Positions 1 to 10,631 of a DNA stretch of 64,000 nt are shown here, one piece after another; positions within the stretch are counted from its first letter, which is position 1, and every line of letters begins with the position of its first letter. The position numbers were made by a program, and so were the translations under genes. Origin of the DNA: Cladopsammia gracilis (lineage: Eukaryota; Cnidaria; Anthozoa; Scleractinia; Dendrophylliidae); contig JAJGOT010000315.1 in the NCBI GenBank assembly GCA_022457155.1, positions 225,001 to 289,000 of the forward strand, read 5' to 3'. The notes beneath the pieces are model-generated. The model searched no databases. It saw nothing but the letters and a program-made list of their open reading frames with translations, and was not told the DNA's origin.

Positions 1-120
1 AGCTTGAAGCGTTTAACGGTATGGCAAATTCATCTAGCGGATAGCTTGAAGCGTTTAACAACGCTTCGGCAAATTTGTCTAACGGATAGCTCGATAGTTT
101 CGAAAAGGAACGGCTTTCGA
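1..120. repeat. AACGG-core minisatellite fragment
   Basis: Degenerate tandem units share the cores GCGTTTAACGG and AACGGATAGCTTGAAG. The same words recur at 741-765, 4,922-5,150 and, in reverse complement, 7,460-8,060, so this looks like one scattered satellite family. No coding signal is visible. Confidence 0.6.
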
Positions 121-757
121 GAATAATTATTTATCAGACTGTACCGACAGTAAATATTCAGAGCGCGATAGCTTTGGAATCATTTTGCCGACTCAGGAAA
201 TAATAGACCGGTTCACGACGTGAGTTGCATGATGGGTAATTGGGGCAAGACGGCGGGAATTTCAAAGATTTGTACTGGAATTCAAAGCCATCTAATTCTT
301 CCTGAATTCATATATTTGACACTTTCTCTTTGAAAAGTGTAACTTATGAATTCAAAGACACAATAAGCTGAATCTGGAGTGCATAATAGTCCAAGATCAC
401 TTTTTAGAAAACCTCAATTTTCCCATACATTTTCTGTAATTTTGATGCTGTCGAATTGTTCAAAAGTCTGTCTGATGTTCAAAAGACATGTATTTTGCCG
501 TTCGATAATGAACGTATCAGTGAAAGCGACTCTTCGTAGACTGTTTATAATTATGGATTATTGGACGAAACTTCGCTCCGCTTTCAACGAGTATTGCTGG
601 GATGTTAGATTTATACCATGGAAAAAGTAAGTGAAGGTTGCCGTCACTGAATGCCAAAAGCTATTGAAAAGCAAACGAAGAGCACTATCACCTCTAGAAC
701 AGTCATTTACAGCACCTCTTGAACGGGTGCTGGGATAATTCTAACGTTTAGGCTAGT
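121..757. other. No recognisable gene
   Basis: AT-rich sequence with only short open frames and no recognised protein motif. An AACGG-type unit reappears just before the Gypsy-1 insertion at 766. Confidence 0.5.
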
Positions 758-765
758 CCTAACGG

Positions 766-881
766 TGTCATAAGATTCGAGTCCGAAAAGCCACGAGCAT
801 GCGAGCGATTCCAAAGTTCAATTTTATAAAGTTCTAATGAGCATGCGTGTCACGCGTCACGCATAACATTCTAACGTGACA
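766..881 (-). repeat. 3' LTR of Gypsy-1
   Basis: 116 bp, TGTCATAAG...GTGACA, nearly identical to 4,807-4,921. The differences are one indel plus one substitution near 816 and two substitutions near 872-876. Confidence 0.92.
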
Positions 882-892
882 TCTCCTCTTCT
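882..892 (-). promoter_or_regulatory. Gypsy-1 polypurine tract
   Basis: On the minus strand AGAAGAGGAGA lies directly against the 3' LTR. This is the expected position and composition of a plus-strand primer for reverse transcription. Confidence 0.8.
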
Positions 893-1024
893 AAGACAGT
901 TCGAAAATAAACGAGGTTCTAACAATTAAACAAGGTTCTAACAGTCCAAAGGTTTTGGGCGTGTAACTACAAAATCACCCAAAGGTTCTTTTAGTTTAAA
1001 CTTGTAGTCAGCTTGACGGTATCA

Positions 1025-2104
1025 CTATACAGTTTCAATAAGACGCTGTGGTGGTCTTCGGACCCGTAGACTTCTTCTGACGGGTTGATTCGTTTGCGGG
1101 ATATCAGGCTGTGATTCCATCTCTGGCGTTTCGATACCAGCATCAGTGCTTGGTTGCATACAAGGATTTGACTCATCACTGGCTACTGCTTCCCATGCTG
1201 GGCTTGGGGCTGGCAATGCCTATTCCTTGGTCGGCTGAAGATGGAAGCGGTTTCGACGCATCTGCGTTCCATCTGGGGTCACCACAATGTACGAACGAGG
1301 AGTCTGGTGTTGTTGGACGACCACCGCAGGTGTCCAATCCCGTCCCCGCTTCATTCGCACAGGTTCGCCTTCGTGTAGTTTGGAAAGTGGCCGAGTGCCA
1401 CGGTCATAGAACGCTTTCTGACGTTGTTGACGTGTCAGCAGATTGTGACGAATCTGAGAAGTAGACCTAGGCTGCGGTTCAAGGAGGCTCTTGGAAGTTG
1501 GCAGTCGTGTTCTAAGCTTTCTACTCATAAGTAGTTCTGCTGGGGATTCATCCATTCCGCTGATAGGGGAATTACGGAACTCCAATAACGCGAGGAATGC
1601 ATCCTGTTTGGACTCATCAGCTTTCCTTAGTAACTGCTTAACGGTCTGCACGTTTCTTTCCACGAGACCATTAGACTTTGGGTAGTGTGGACTTGAGGTT
1701 ACCACTTCTATCTCCCACTTGCTGGCAAAGTCCTTAAAATTCGCACTGTTGAAAGGCATGTTGTCTGCGATTAGCCTCTCAGGGATTCCATGACGCGCAA
1801 ACATATCTTTCATGGCCAAGATAACTGCTTCACTATTCTTAAAGGAAAGGCGAGCTACTTCAGGATACTTTGAGAAATAGTCAACTACAAGCAGGTAGTC
1901 TCTCCCTTTATAGTAGAAAATGTCTGCCGCAACTGTCGCCCAGGGTCTCTCAGGGACCTCTTGAGGAATCAAAGGCTCTCTCTGGTTGCTTCGCTGGTGT
2001 TGCTGACAGGTACTACACTTGGATACCAACTCGTCAATTGCACTTTTGATACCTGGCCAAAACACTGCTCCTCTGGCTGGCGCTTTGCACTTCTCTATTC
2101 CCAA
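1025..2104 (-). pseudogene. pol: Gypsy-1 integrase and pol C-terminal tail
   Basis: The frame from 2,104 carries integrase. The CQQHQRS segment is the end of the zinc-binding region. The catalytic acidic triad is visible as AADIFYYKGRDY, IADNMPFNS and NGLVERNVQT (D, D, E). The second D sits in ADNMP rather than the usual SDNGP, but the acidic residue is kept. An in-frame TAG at 1,220-1,222 separates the core from a tail in the same frame that ends in RRSLRVRRPPQRL, a basic ending common in Gypsy Pol. Another in-frame stop at 2,123-2,125 cuts it off from the upstream linker. The enzyme would insert the cDNA copy into host DNA; this copy is broken. Confidence 0.88.
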
Positions 2105-2122
2105 GTGAGCGGCATGTATGCG

Positions 2123-2690
2123 TTATAGGATTTCGGGTCGCAGGCTGTGGGGAACAATTATGCGATCACCCTTGAACATTAAACCCTCATAGCAGCTTAT
2201 TTCATCTCTGTAGTTCCAGTAAGGTCTTGTCTCAACTGGTGTCTCTACTTTGGTCTGCGGCCAGCCACTCATGACAACTTTCTGCAACTGTTGAAGTTCA
2301 GGGTCACTCTTAGTCTCATCCCTCAACTTGTAAAACATCATCTCAGACAACTGTCCAGAGTCCAGGACATGAATTTCAAACTCATCAGGTTGGTCTGTAG
2401 CTTTGCTGGGTAAGTATGTTCTGGAGAGCGTATCAAATAATCATGAAAGCGTTCACAGCCAAAGACAATGGCCAGCATTTCTTTTTCCATCTGCGCATAA
2501 TTTTCCTGGCTTGGAGTCAGGGCTTTGGATGCGTAAGCAACTGGGCGGTCATTTTGCAGAAGGACTGCACCAACACCTTTTGAGCTTGCATCAACAGACA
2601 GGGTCACTGGTTCTTTCGCGTCAAAGAACTTGAGGACTGGAGCTGACGAGATTGCAGTTTTCAGGCTTGTAAATGCGTCATCTTCTACTT
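2123..2690 (-). pseudogene. pol: Gypsy-1 RNase H and linker, frameshifted
   Basis: The RNase H start is clear in the frame covering 2,338-2,607: LSVDASSKGVGAVLLQ with the first catalytic Asp, then PVAYASKALTPSQENYAQ and EKEMLAIVFGCERFHDYL. Near 2,350-2,430 the reading passes into another frame (2,123-2,350), which carries the linker towards integrase and ends at an in-frame stop. A further shift near 2,690 separates this piece from the reverse transcriptase. RNase H would remove the RNA strand during cDNA synthesis. The family identity is secure; this copy is inactive. Confidence 0.85.
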
Positions 2691-4031
2691 GTCCCCAGGA
2701 CCATTCAACATCTTTCTGGAGTAGCTGGCGGAGTGGAGCGCTCTTCTGAGAATGTTTGGGATGAACTTAGATAAATAGGTGACCACACCCAGGAATCTCT
2801 GTAAGCCTTCTCGATTGGCTGGGGTTGGCATAGCAAGGATTGCTTCAACTTTCTTAGGGTCTGGTTTGACACCATCTGCACTCAACACGTGACCCACATA
2901 TTGAACTTCGGATACTCGAAAATGGCATTTCTCCCTGTTAAGCTTGAGGTTACGCTCACGACAGCGGTCCAACACCTGTCTCAGCCTCTCATCATGCTGC
3001 TCCACATCTTCCCCCCACACAACAAGATCATCCACAATTACCTCAACACCTTCAATGTCCTGAAACAAATGGGACATAACATTCTGGAACACCTCTGGGG
3101 CCGATGCTATCCCAAAGGGCAAACGTGTGTAACTATACCGGCCAAATGGGGTGTTAAAGGTAGCTAGCTTGCTACTGTCCTTGGCTAGTTTAACCTGCCA
3201 AAAGCCATGGTTAGCATCAAGGACACTGAACACTTTTGCACTGGGCATCCTGCTAATCACATCTTCCACGGTCTGCATGAGAAAGTGTTCCCGCCTGACG
3301 GCACGATTGAGGTCGCTAGGATCCATGCACACTCTGAGCTTGTTATTCTTCTTCTTGGCAACCACAAGACTGTGTACCCAGGCAGTGGGCTCTGTACATT
3401 TCTTTATGACTCCCAGCTTCTCCATTCTCTGAAGCTCCTCTTTAAGAGGCTCACGAAGGGCCACAGGAACCCAACGGGGAGGGTGCACAACAGGGGTGGC
3501 ATTGGGATCAATTTGAATTTTGTGCTGGACGCCTTTAATCTCACCCAGGCCCTCAAACACGTCTGCATACTCGGATTCTAGGTTCTCTTCTTCAAGGCGG
3601 TAAATTCTCTTTATCAGGCCTAAATCAAGACAGGACTTCAGTCCAAGAATGGATGGTAGATCTTGCTCAACAAGTATGAAGTCCATCACTGTGAATTTTC
3701 CTCTGTAATCGCAAGTTAGGCTAACCTTGCCGCTGGGTGTGATTCGACGTCCGTCATACACTTTCAGCTTGGCTTTGCAATGGCGGGACTGTTTGGGATC
3801 CACTGGAAGTCGATCGAGCAGCGACTTGGAAATGACATTACAATCAGCCCCCGAATCTATTTTAAAAGTCACATTTGTATCAGCGATCTTGAGTGAGACG
3901 TGCCACTCATCTTGAGAACGGCATTCATCATTGGACTCCACTGCAAAGGTCAGTAAATCGGCTTCGTTATCACTGCCCTCCGATTCAGCGACTGCGTGCA
4001 CTGTTTTCCCGCCAAAATCCCGCAGTCTCTT
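2685..4031 (-). pseudogene. pol: Gypsy-1 protease and reverse transcriptase
   Basis: After the Gag stop the same frame continues without another stop into an aspartic protease (FKIDSGADCNVIS, DSG active site) and reverse transcriptase. RT landmarks are the primer-grip area (LRVCMDPSDLNRAV), FSVLDANHGFWQV, RLPFGIASAPEVFQ and the catalytic box VIVDDLVVWG (IVDD in place of YVDD), followed by NREKCHF and the connection GLQRFLGVVTYLSKFIPN. The first in-frame Met-equivalent at 4,001 is GTG, so it is not a convincing independent start. Expression would need readthrough of the Gag TGA, or the TGA is a mutation in a single gag-pol frame. The frame is lost near 2,690. Confidence 0.9.
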
Positions 4032-4787
4032 TCAGCAAACATTCGCAAAATGATCCTTCTTCTGGCAGTAATCACATATTTTGCCGAAAGCAGGGCAAGA
4101 TCCCCACGGGTGAGAAGAACCACAAAACGTGCACTTTCCTTTTTGTGAGCCCGAATCTGGTCTCGGTCGACGCGAAGGATTTTTCTTCTGTCTGTCACCG
4201 CCGCCTGCTCGAATTTCATTCACGGTCGGATTTTCAATGTTTTGCTCCTTTGGGCCCATCGCTTTAATTTGTTCTTTGGAAGCCTCGGACGATCTTGCCA
4301 TAGAAATTGCTTTTCCCAGTGTAAGCTTCTCCTCCCTCAGTAATCGTTCCTTCACTTGTAGATCTCGTATACTAAACACGAACTTGTCTCGCAGCATGTC
4401 ATCAACCGGTGGCGGGTACTCGCAAGATTTTACCTTGTTTTTCAAACGTGTCACGAACTGATCTACGGTTTCGGAATCTTTCTGCTGTATTTGCCAAAAC
4501 TGATGTCTCTCAAACACTACGTTCTTTCTGGGGTTACAGTACTGTTCAAATTGCTCAAGGACTTTGTCCAGCTTTTTTTCGTCGCCTTCGGCAAACTGAA
4601 ATGTGTTGAAGACCTCAATGGCGTCTTCTCCTGCAAAGTTTAACAATATAGCAATCTTGACCTCATCGCCTTTCTTTTCGCTTCCCGAAGCAGTTATGTA
4701 GATAGCAAACTGTTGTTTAAATCTCCGCCAATTTTCTGATGTGTTTCCGTCGAAACTCAAAGCGCTAGGCTTGTGAAAACTATCCAT
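4032..4787 (-). CDS. gag: Gypsy-1 Gag
   Basis: A 251-residue Gag-like protein. The N-terminal part has the helical capsid-type pattern (WRRFKQQFAIYI, FNTFQF, FWQIQQKDSETVDQFVTRLKN, YPPPVDDMLRDKFVFSIRD) seen in Gypsy Gags. The C terminus has two Cys-rich nucleic-acid-binding knuckles: CTFCGSSHPWGSC and CDYCQKKDHFANVC. The ATG at 4,787 lies immediately after the primer-binding site, giving almost no leader. The frame ends in TGA at 4,032-4,034, directly after the second knuckle and in frame with protease. Gag packages the element RNA into particles. The family is well supported; activity of this copy is unknown. Confidence 0.85.
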   Translation of the reverse strand: MDSFHKPSALSFDGNTSENWRRFKQQFAIYITASGSEKKGDEVKIAILLNFAGEDAIEVFNTFQFAEGDEKKLDKVLEQFEQYCNPRKNVVFERHQFWQIQQKDSETVDQFVTRLKNKVKSCEYPPPVDDMLRDKFVFSIRDLQVKERLLREEKLTLGKAISMARSSEASKEQIKAMGPKEQNIENPTVNEIRAGGGDRQKKNPSRRPRPDSGSQKGKCTFCGSSHPWGSCPAFGKICDYCQKKDHFANVC

Positions 4788-4788
4788 G

Positions 4789-4806
4789 TTTTACTCTCTG
4801 ACACCA
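4789..4806 (-). promoter_or_regulatory. Gypsy-1 primer-binding site
   Basis: Directly after the 5' LTR the minus strand reads TGGTGTCAGAGAGTAAAA. The first nine bases match the complement of a 3' end ...CTGACACCA, as in leucine tRNAs. The tRNA identity is a tentative reading. Confidence 0.6.
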
Positions 4807-4921
4807 TGTCATAAGATTCGAGTCCGAAAAGCCACGAGCATGCGAGCGATTCCAAAGTTCAATGTATAAAGTTCTAATGAGCATGCGTGTCACGCGTCAC
4901 GCATAACATTCTTATGTGACA
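4807..4921 (-). repeat. 5' LTR of Gypsy-1
   Basis: 115 bp, TGTCA...TGACA, partner of 766-881. It is followed by the AACGG target duplication at 4,922-4,926. Confidence 0.92.
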
Positions 4922-5150
4922 AACGGATGCCAAACTTTAGCTAACGGATGTTAATTCTTTGCTAACGGTTACAGTATTCGTTCTAACGGTTCAATACTAA
5001 CGCCTAACGGACACGCTATCCGCTCTAACGGTTAGAAACTAACGCCGTGAAAGCGTTTAACGGTTTTCAGGAAATTTTATAACGGATATCTAACGGACAC
5101 CTAACGCTTTTAGCCGTTTAATGGATAAGCGTTAGTGTATGTTTTCCTGT
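4922..5150. repeat. AACGG-core minisatellite
   Basis: Repeated TAACGG, CTAACGGTT and CTAACGGACAC words at irregular spacing, ending in GGATAAGCGTTAGTGTATG. That ending reappears at about 7,720-7,740 and 8,070-8,090, which ties the 1-8 kb repeats together. Confidence 0.6.
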
Positions 5151-6640
5151 GTGAGGTCACATATATTCTCACTGAAAATTGTAATTTCTTTTTTGGTAAA
5201 GTCCCTCGTCTGTTTGAAAATTCTTTAAAACTCCGCATCTTCGGTTTTGATCGCCCTGCACTGATAAAAGTGTATGAAGTTCCTCGAAGCAAGATTTAGT
5301 TGCTGAAAGCTCTCCTTTTTCTCCACTATAGCGGCTTTTGGGCATTCTTTATAGCTTTCTCTTTCCATTTTGAATATTTTAAATGTGAGTTATTAATGTG
5401 ATGACACGAAACTAAGGTTTTAAAAACCAAGCACATGCTGAGCCTGGCAGCCATTTTTGTAGAATTTGTTGGTGACCCGACAACCCAGTCACTAAAATAT
5501 GTGTACATAAATTTGCATGCAAAAGTAATTATGAGTAACTATTATAAGTAATTATGAGTAATTATGAGTAATGAAGAGTTCGAAGAGTTTGAAGTAAAAG
5601 GAGTGAAGATATCCTTATAGTACTCGCAGAGTTCTTGTTTTAGCAATAATATGATAGAATTTCGATTTTACTAGGAAAAAATATTTTAAGTGATATTCAG
5701 GCCTAAATGAACACCACGTTTTGAACAAGATCGCACCCTGTGAAACATTTTGCTGTTATATTTTTGTAAAATTTCTGGAATCGCTTACATTAACGTAATA
5801 CATACCCTTACCAAGTTTCTGCAAAATCGTTGGAGCAGAAGTGCGGAAGTATTAAGGTCATCAAAATTTAGCTCTAAAATTCTCTTAAAATTTTAAAGAC
5901 TTGATGCTTTTTGACAAAACAATCCACAAATCCAAGTTTCTGGGAGAAGCCTTCCCAATGCTTGCTAAATCTGAATTCTAAGCCGATTGCAAATCGTACA
6001 AACCGTTAAAAAGCATTAACGAATTTTGTAAATGTTATGAAATGCTCCAAAACCCGCTCAAATCTCCAATGCTGCGTTTTCCATTATTTTTCGAAAATTA
6101 TCCAGCAGTTTGGTGTCAAACTCCTTCCACCTGAATTTCAAAGTACTGCAATACTGTTGCATCGATTGTTCTTTGCTTAGAAGGGCTTTCAATTGGAGAA
6201 ATAGTTGTAGGGATTATAAGCTGCTCGGCATCTGAGCTCAAAACACACAAAACCTACAATCTGATAATTTGACGTTGTTGTTTTGCAGGGAACGGCAAAG
6301 AAATGTACCAAAATGTAAGACGCACTTGCAGAGGCATTGTTTTCGTTCATTAAACCTATTGTTTTGTGCCGTTCTCGCTGCCTTCGGCGTCATGGTTGCT
6401 TAAGCTCCCTGGTGACATACACAAAGCAGACGTAACTTTCCAGCCTAATATCTCCTTCATAACATATCAGAGATCTTTATATCATATTGGAAATTTTCAC
6501 TGTATAGGCGAGGCATTTTAATTTGCTTTGGTCAATTTATAGTATACATAAAAATCCCACAGTACCTTGTGGTCCCGTTGCGTACGCTTAAAGCTCTCAT
6601 CCGACAACCTAAATTGTAATAATCTGTACAGGCATACAGG
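5151..6640. other. No recognisable gene
   Basis: AT-rich sequence with only short frames and no splice-flanked coding block that I can support. Confidence 0.45.
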
Positions 6641-6648
6641 CTTTTAGG

Positions 6649-6945
6649 CATACAGGCACAGTGTCGTATGATAGTAGTGGCGTATTGTTGTATTATAGTA
6701 GTGATGTCTTTATTGGAAGAGGAGCTCGCTAAATAAAGGTTGACTGTCGGTCGTAGAGGCGTACAGGCGTAGTGTCATATGATAGTAGTGGCATATTGTT
6801 GTATAATAGTAGTGATGTCTTTGTTGGGGATTTATTGGAAGAGGAGCTCGCTAAATACAGTTTGACTGTCGGTCGTAGAGGTGTACAGGCGTAGTGCCGT
6901 ATGATAGTAGTGGCGTATTGTTGTATAATGGTAGTGTCTGTAAAA
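6649..6945. repeat. Tandem repeat, unit about 111-121 bp
   Basis: Three partial copies, each with TATGATAGTAGTGGC, GAGGAGCTCGCTAAATA and TTGACTGTCGGTCGTAGAGG. Copies start near 6,665, 6,776 and 6,897. Confidence 0.75.
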
Positions 6946-7454
6946 GGTACATGTATAATAACACATAATTATGCTAACTGTGGGTCAGTGCTAACTCCCT
7001 AAATACAGGTTGACTTTAGGCTGTATTGGCGTAGTTAAGTACAATGTTGAGCGGTATTGTCGCATAGAATTCTTACACATCTAATTAGCATAGTATAATC
7101 AACCATGAAAAAAAAAATGAAAAATGATAATCCCAACTGGAAAAGAATGTAGATGCGTAGATGCCGGATCACTGTTCAATTGACCATCTCATGCAGAATC
7201 GGTGGCATTGCATTAACTAGTGGTTAGGATCTCAACTAGGCTGTAGAAATAGCAAAGCATCGCTACAGCAGAGGATAGCCTGATAAAAAAGGACAAATGT
7301 AAGCTAAACGGTGTTGCTATGGCAACAGAAACATGTATAAAGAAGGAAAGGGTTTGCAGAAAAAAAACAGAGGAAATATGCGATGTAGAGGTGTAGAGGG
7401 TGTACGTCAAACTGTACGCATTCAGATACGTCCAAAAATGTGCCGTGCCTCTTT

Positions 7455-8263
7455 TGTATTGCTCAACCGTTTAAACGTTTAAGCTATCCATTTAATGGTT
7501 TTGTTCAACCGTTTAAACGTTTAAGCTATCCATTTAATGATTTTGTTCAACTGTTTAATGGTTAAAGCTATCCGTTTAAAATTTTGTTCCACTGTTAAAC
7601 GTTTTAAGCTATCCATTTTTGGACTTTGTTCAACCATTTAATACATGTACTTTTAGCTATCCATTTAAACGGTTTCTGCTTGAATTAGCCATTTACTATC
7701 CGTTTATTTTTACCTGTTAAACGGAAAAGCGTTAGTGTACGTTTTCCCATTCACTGTCACATTAAAATCCCCAAAGTAAAACAGCTAGTCACATTTTTTA
7801 TTTATAAATGCAGTTTTTCCTCCCTGTAATTTTTTTTTTTGGCTTTGCTAGAACACTCTGGTGATTGAATATTTGGTTGATTACAAGATTGCACAATCCC
7901 GCACAATTCCCTGCACATCTTCCACTGTTAAACGTTTTAAGCTATCCATTTTTGGACTTTGTTCAACCGTTTAATACATGTACTTTTAACAATCCATTTA
8001 AACGGTTTCTGAGACCATTTAAATGCTTGAATTAGCCATTTACTATCCGTTTATTTTTACCTGTTAAACGGAAAAGCGTTAGTGTACGTTTTCCCATTCA
8101 CTGTCACATTAAAATCCCCAAAGTAAAACAGCTAGTCACATTTTTTATTTATAAATGCAGTTTTTCCTCCCTGTAATTTTTTTTTGGCTTTGCTAGAACA
8201 CTCTGGTGATTGAATATTTGGTTGATTACAAGATTGCACAATCCCGCACAATTCCCTGCACAT
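7455..8263. repeat. CCGTTTAAACG tandem repeats and a 333-bp tandem duplication
   Basis: From 7,455 short units with CAACCGTTTAAACG and AAGCTATCCATTTAA recur. They are the reverse complement of the AACGG family at 1-120. A larger direct duplication follows: 7,588-7,920 and 7,921-about 8,263 both run from TCCACTGTTAAACG to CAATTCCCTGCACATC. The tail of the second copy is also part of the inverted duplication shared with 38.5 kb. Confidence 0.75.
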
Positions 8264-8493
8264 CAACATTTTTTCCCATACAATAATATTATTTGCTTCC
8301 AAAATCCCACACAATTTTAATTTTTTCCTGCACCCTGTCAGAATACCTGCCCTAAGTGAAATGAATGCATGAAAGTTCATTTTCTTTCTTTTTTTTTGTA
8401 ATTTTTTTATTTTTTTTTTTTACAGCATCCTGCTAGTTCATTTTCTTGATAAAAAACAAGACAGTACTTTTATTAGCAACGTCATTGGTTATT

Positions 8494-8558
8494 TCATAAC
8501 TCAAACAAAGACTGCAGCCCTCCTTCTTTGTATAGGGGATGCCCCATGGGGATTGCAC
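8494..8558 (-). CDS. Possible terminal exon of Ig gene copy A
   Basis: After a short intron (GT at 8,643-8,642, AG at 8,560-8,559) a phase-1 exon of 65 nt runs to TGA at 8,494-8,496. The equivalent exon of copy B (38,360-38,436) is similar in DNA but reads a different frame because of small indels, so the two tails differ. This is weak as an isolated call but fits the phase and length of the Ig exon. Confidence 0.35.
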
Positions 8559-8643
8559 CTGTTACAAAATTTAAATACTGATTAGGTCATTTACTGTACA
8601 TATGTACACTTGAAGATTTTGATTGGCAATGAAGTATACTCAC

Positions 8644-9021
8644 CAACAATCTGCACTTGAATTTCATCTGCCCAAGTTCTTACGTTGGTCTCTACACTGC
8701 ATCTAAACACTGCTGCATCAGCTTCTGTCACGTTTTTAATAATCAAGGTTGCTGGATCACTTGCACTGATGCCAAAATGCTCTTGAAAGTTGGATGTCGG
8801 TTCTATAACAATTGTCCCTAAACTTGTTTTCCTGCCAATTGTGATACTATCTTTTGTCCAAACTACACGATCAAGTGTTTCACCTGACAGAGTGTACTCC
8901 CATTTCAAATGCTCTTCAGAAGAATTAATTACAAGTTGCTGGGTTGTTCTTCTTACTGTTATATCACCTGCCTGAAGAGGGCCACGCTGTGGAGGAGGAG
9001 CAGTCCATGTGATGGTAGTAT
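8644..9021 (-). CDS. Immunoglobulin-domain exon, copy A
   Basis: A 378-nt exon, phase 1 at both ends, with acceptor TTTAG|AT and donor GTTG|GTGAGT. It encodes an Ig-like fold of about 126 residues. Visible strands include WEYTLSGETLDRVVWTKD (core Trp), TLIIKNVTEADAAVFRCSVE (the D-x-A-x-F-x-C motif before the F-strand Cys) and an ending EIQVQIV. The usual B-strand Cys is not evident, so the canonical disulphide may be absent. Phase 1-1 symmetry is typical of shuffled extracellular Ig exons. A candidate first exon on the same strand is at 18,419-18,593. Ligand and function are unknown. Confidence 0.7.
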
Positions 9022-9060
9022 CTAAATTCACAAAAAAAAAATCAAAAAAGTGCATTTACA

Positions 9061-10190
9061 CATGTACATGTAAGCAAACACAGTAAACCCTCAAAACTAA
9101 ATTTGAGTTTTACATTTACATGTAAGTGTTTAGAACACTGATGAACAACAAAGCAAGTAAAAGATATTGATATGTATTAAAAGTATTCTGTTAAAATCAA
9201 TGGCATTTGTGTTAATTAATTATTATTTTAAACGTACAATTTTAGAAAATTTCTTGAGACAGTTGCTCGAGTTTCACACACTAAGAGTTCATCAGGCTGT
9301 GCCATTGGTGGCGGTAGAAATACTTTAAACTAAATTAAGGAGGGCGGTTGGAATGATCCCGCTTCTGATTGGCTGCATAGAATTTATTTTCATGCCAGCA
9401 TTTTGTAATAAACTCAGATCTCTTGTTAAGGAGTGTGGACCTGTCCCATGAAACATTATTGGTATTGTTTCACTGTTTATTTTAAAGGTACATGTATGTA
9501 CAGTGCCAATTGAAGACATTAGTGCATTGGGACCATTAATTTAACCTTGTCTGCTACCATTTTCTTTTCCGCGGATTTACCATGGCACAGCAAGGACAAA
9601 AATGAACACTACTGCAAAACACATGTTGTAGGTTGAAATGAAATTCAGGTTAAAATGATTTCAACCTAGTTTGATTTTGAATTTCTTTTGTCTTTGATTC
9701 ATTATCATAAATCAGAAACAAACTGGTAATAAATTCAAAATCAAACTACATGTAGGTTGAAATCATTTTTATTACGTACCTACAACACAGACATCCAAGC
9801 AATACATGTACCTCAGTAACTCAACAATTTTGACTAATTTCTACAGAACTGTCATGGTACATGTATTTGTTGTACTTTATTATACTCAGCAGTTAGAACT
9901 TAATGTATATTCTCCAAGTGACAAACAAAATTTAAGGCTAAATCTTTTGATTTTATGGGATGCTGATTGTGATCAAACCAAATCTAGCAACCCTGTTGAT
10001 TCTATTATGAGAAAAAAATGCAGATTCAAATGATTTTTAGCCATAAGATCATCTTCAATTGAACTGCCAGTATTGTGGAGAAAAACAAAATCAGTGTCCA
10101 TACGAAGAGCAGGAAGCAGGAGGGCCTGCAGCTAAATTGTGGAATACCTGGCAACTCATTTGCATTTTACTGAATAGTGCCTAGTATTGT
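9061..10190. other. Intergenic or intronic; one hairpin repeat
   Basis: No protein-coding block recognised. An imperfect inverted repeat lies at 9,652-9,770: AAATGATTTCAACCTAGTTTG against CAAACTACATGTAGGTTGAAATCATTT, probably a MITE remnant. If the Ig gene uses the exon at 18.5 kb, this lies within its long intron. Confidence 0.5.
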
Positions 10191-10191
10191 T

Positions 10192-10374
10192 TTATGCCTT
10201 TGTAATTACAGAATGTGTTTCAACACTTGCAAATGAGGTTGTTGCAGGGTATTCTTCAATCCCTTTAAGTTCAAGATTATACATGTAGACCTCCACATTA
10301 TCTTCTTTGCTTTCAACTTCCTCATGGTTGCATGAAGCTTCAGACAAGCTATCCATTTCTGAATTGCTAGACAT
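10192..10374 (-). CDS. Acidic exon-like ORF, unidentified
   Basis: A 60-residue frame from ATG at 10,374, rich in Ser, Glu and Asp (SEMDSLSEASCNHEEVESKEDN) followed by VEVYMYNLE and a stop. It resembles in style the acidic N-terminal exons of some cnidarian proteins, but I cannot name a family and see no clear donor site. It could equally be a chance frame. Confidence 0.2.
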   Translation of the reverse strand: MSSNSEMDSLSEASCNHEEVESKEDNVEVYMYNLELKGIEEYPATTSFASVETHSVITKA

Positions 10375-10631
10375 CTTTTCGCTCTAACAACGCTCCAAGT
10401 TGCGACCACTTTAGTCACCACTACTAGAATTTTGTGTTAATAGCATCGATTCCGCTCCGCTTTATGTCTGTGTGTTGTTTGTGTCTCGAGCTAGATATTT
10501 ATATTACCACCATTTGGTAATTAGTGTTATATCAGTCTAGCGACTGTTTTGTTTATGCCACTGTATGATTCAAGCAAACCGGCCTCAAGAGTCCTCGTGG
10601 GCCCGAAGAGGATAAGTAAGTAATGATTCAA

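Larger units (their letters stand above)
766..4921 (-). mobile_element. Gypsy-1: Ty3/Gypsy LTR retrotransposon, decayed
   Basis: A 4,156-bp element read on the minus strand. It is bounded by 116- and 115-bp LTRs (TGTCA...TGACA, about four differences) and by a perfect 5-bp target duplication AACGG at 761-765 and 4,922-4,926. Order on the minus strand is 5' LTR, primer-binding site, Gag, protease, reverse transcriptase, RNase H, integrase, polypurine tract, 3' LTR. The LTRs are unusually short for Gypsy, and Gag starts about 20 nt after the LTR. Several stops and frameshifts interrupt pol, so this copy cannot make an intact polyprotein. The host site is the AACGG minisatellite, so the duplication matches the repeat unit. 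Confidence 0.93.
8140..9060 (-). repeat. Inverted segmental copy A (partner 37,860-38,700)
   Basis: About 0.9 kb here matches 37,860-38,700 in the opposite orientation. The match covers the Ig exon, the following short intron and the 3' flank. Exon protein identity is about 96-97%. The intron and flank also align, so this is DNA-level duplication rather than a processed copy. Confidence 0.85.

Noticed and set aside
2889..3581. Plus-strand ORFs across Gypsy-1 pol
   Set aside because: Shadows of the minus-strand reverse transcriptase; no domain of their own.
6649..6945. CRISPR-like array
   Set aside because: Units of 111-121 bp are conserved throughout with no unique spacers, and the genome is eukaryotic; simple tandem repeat.
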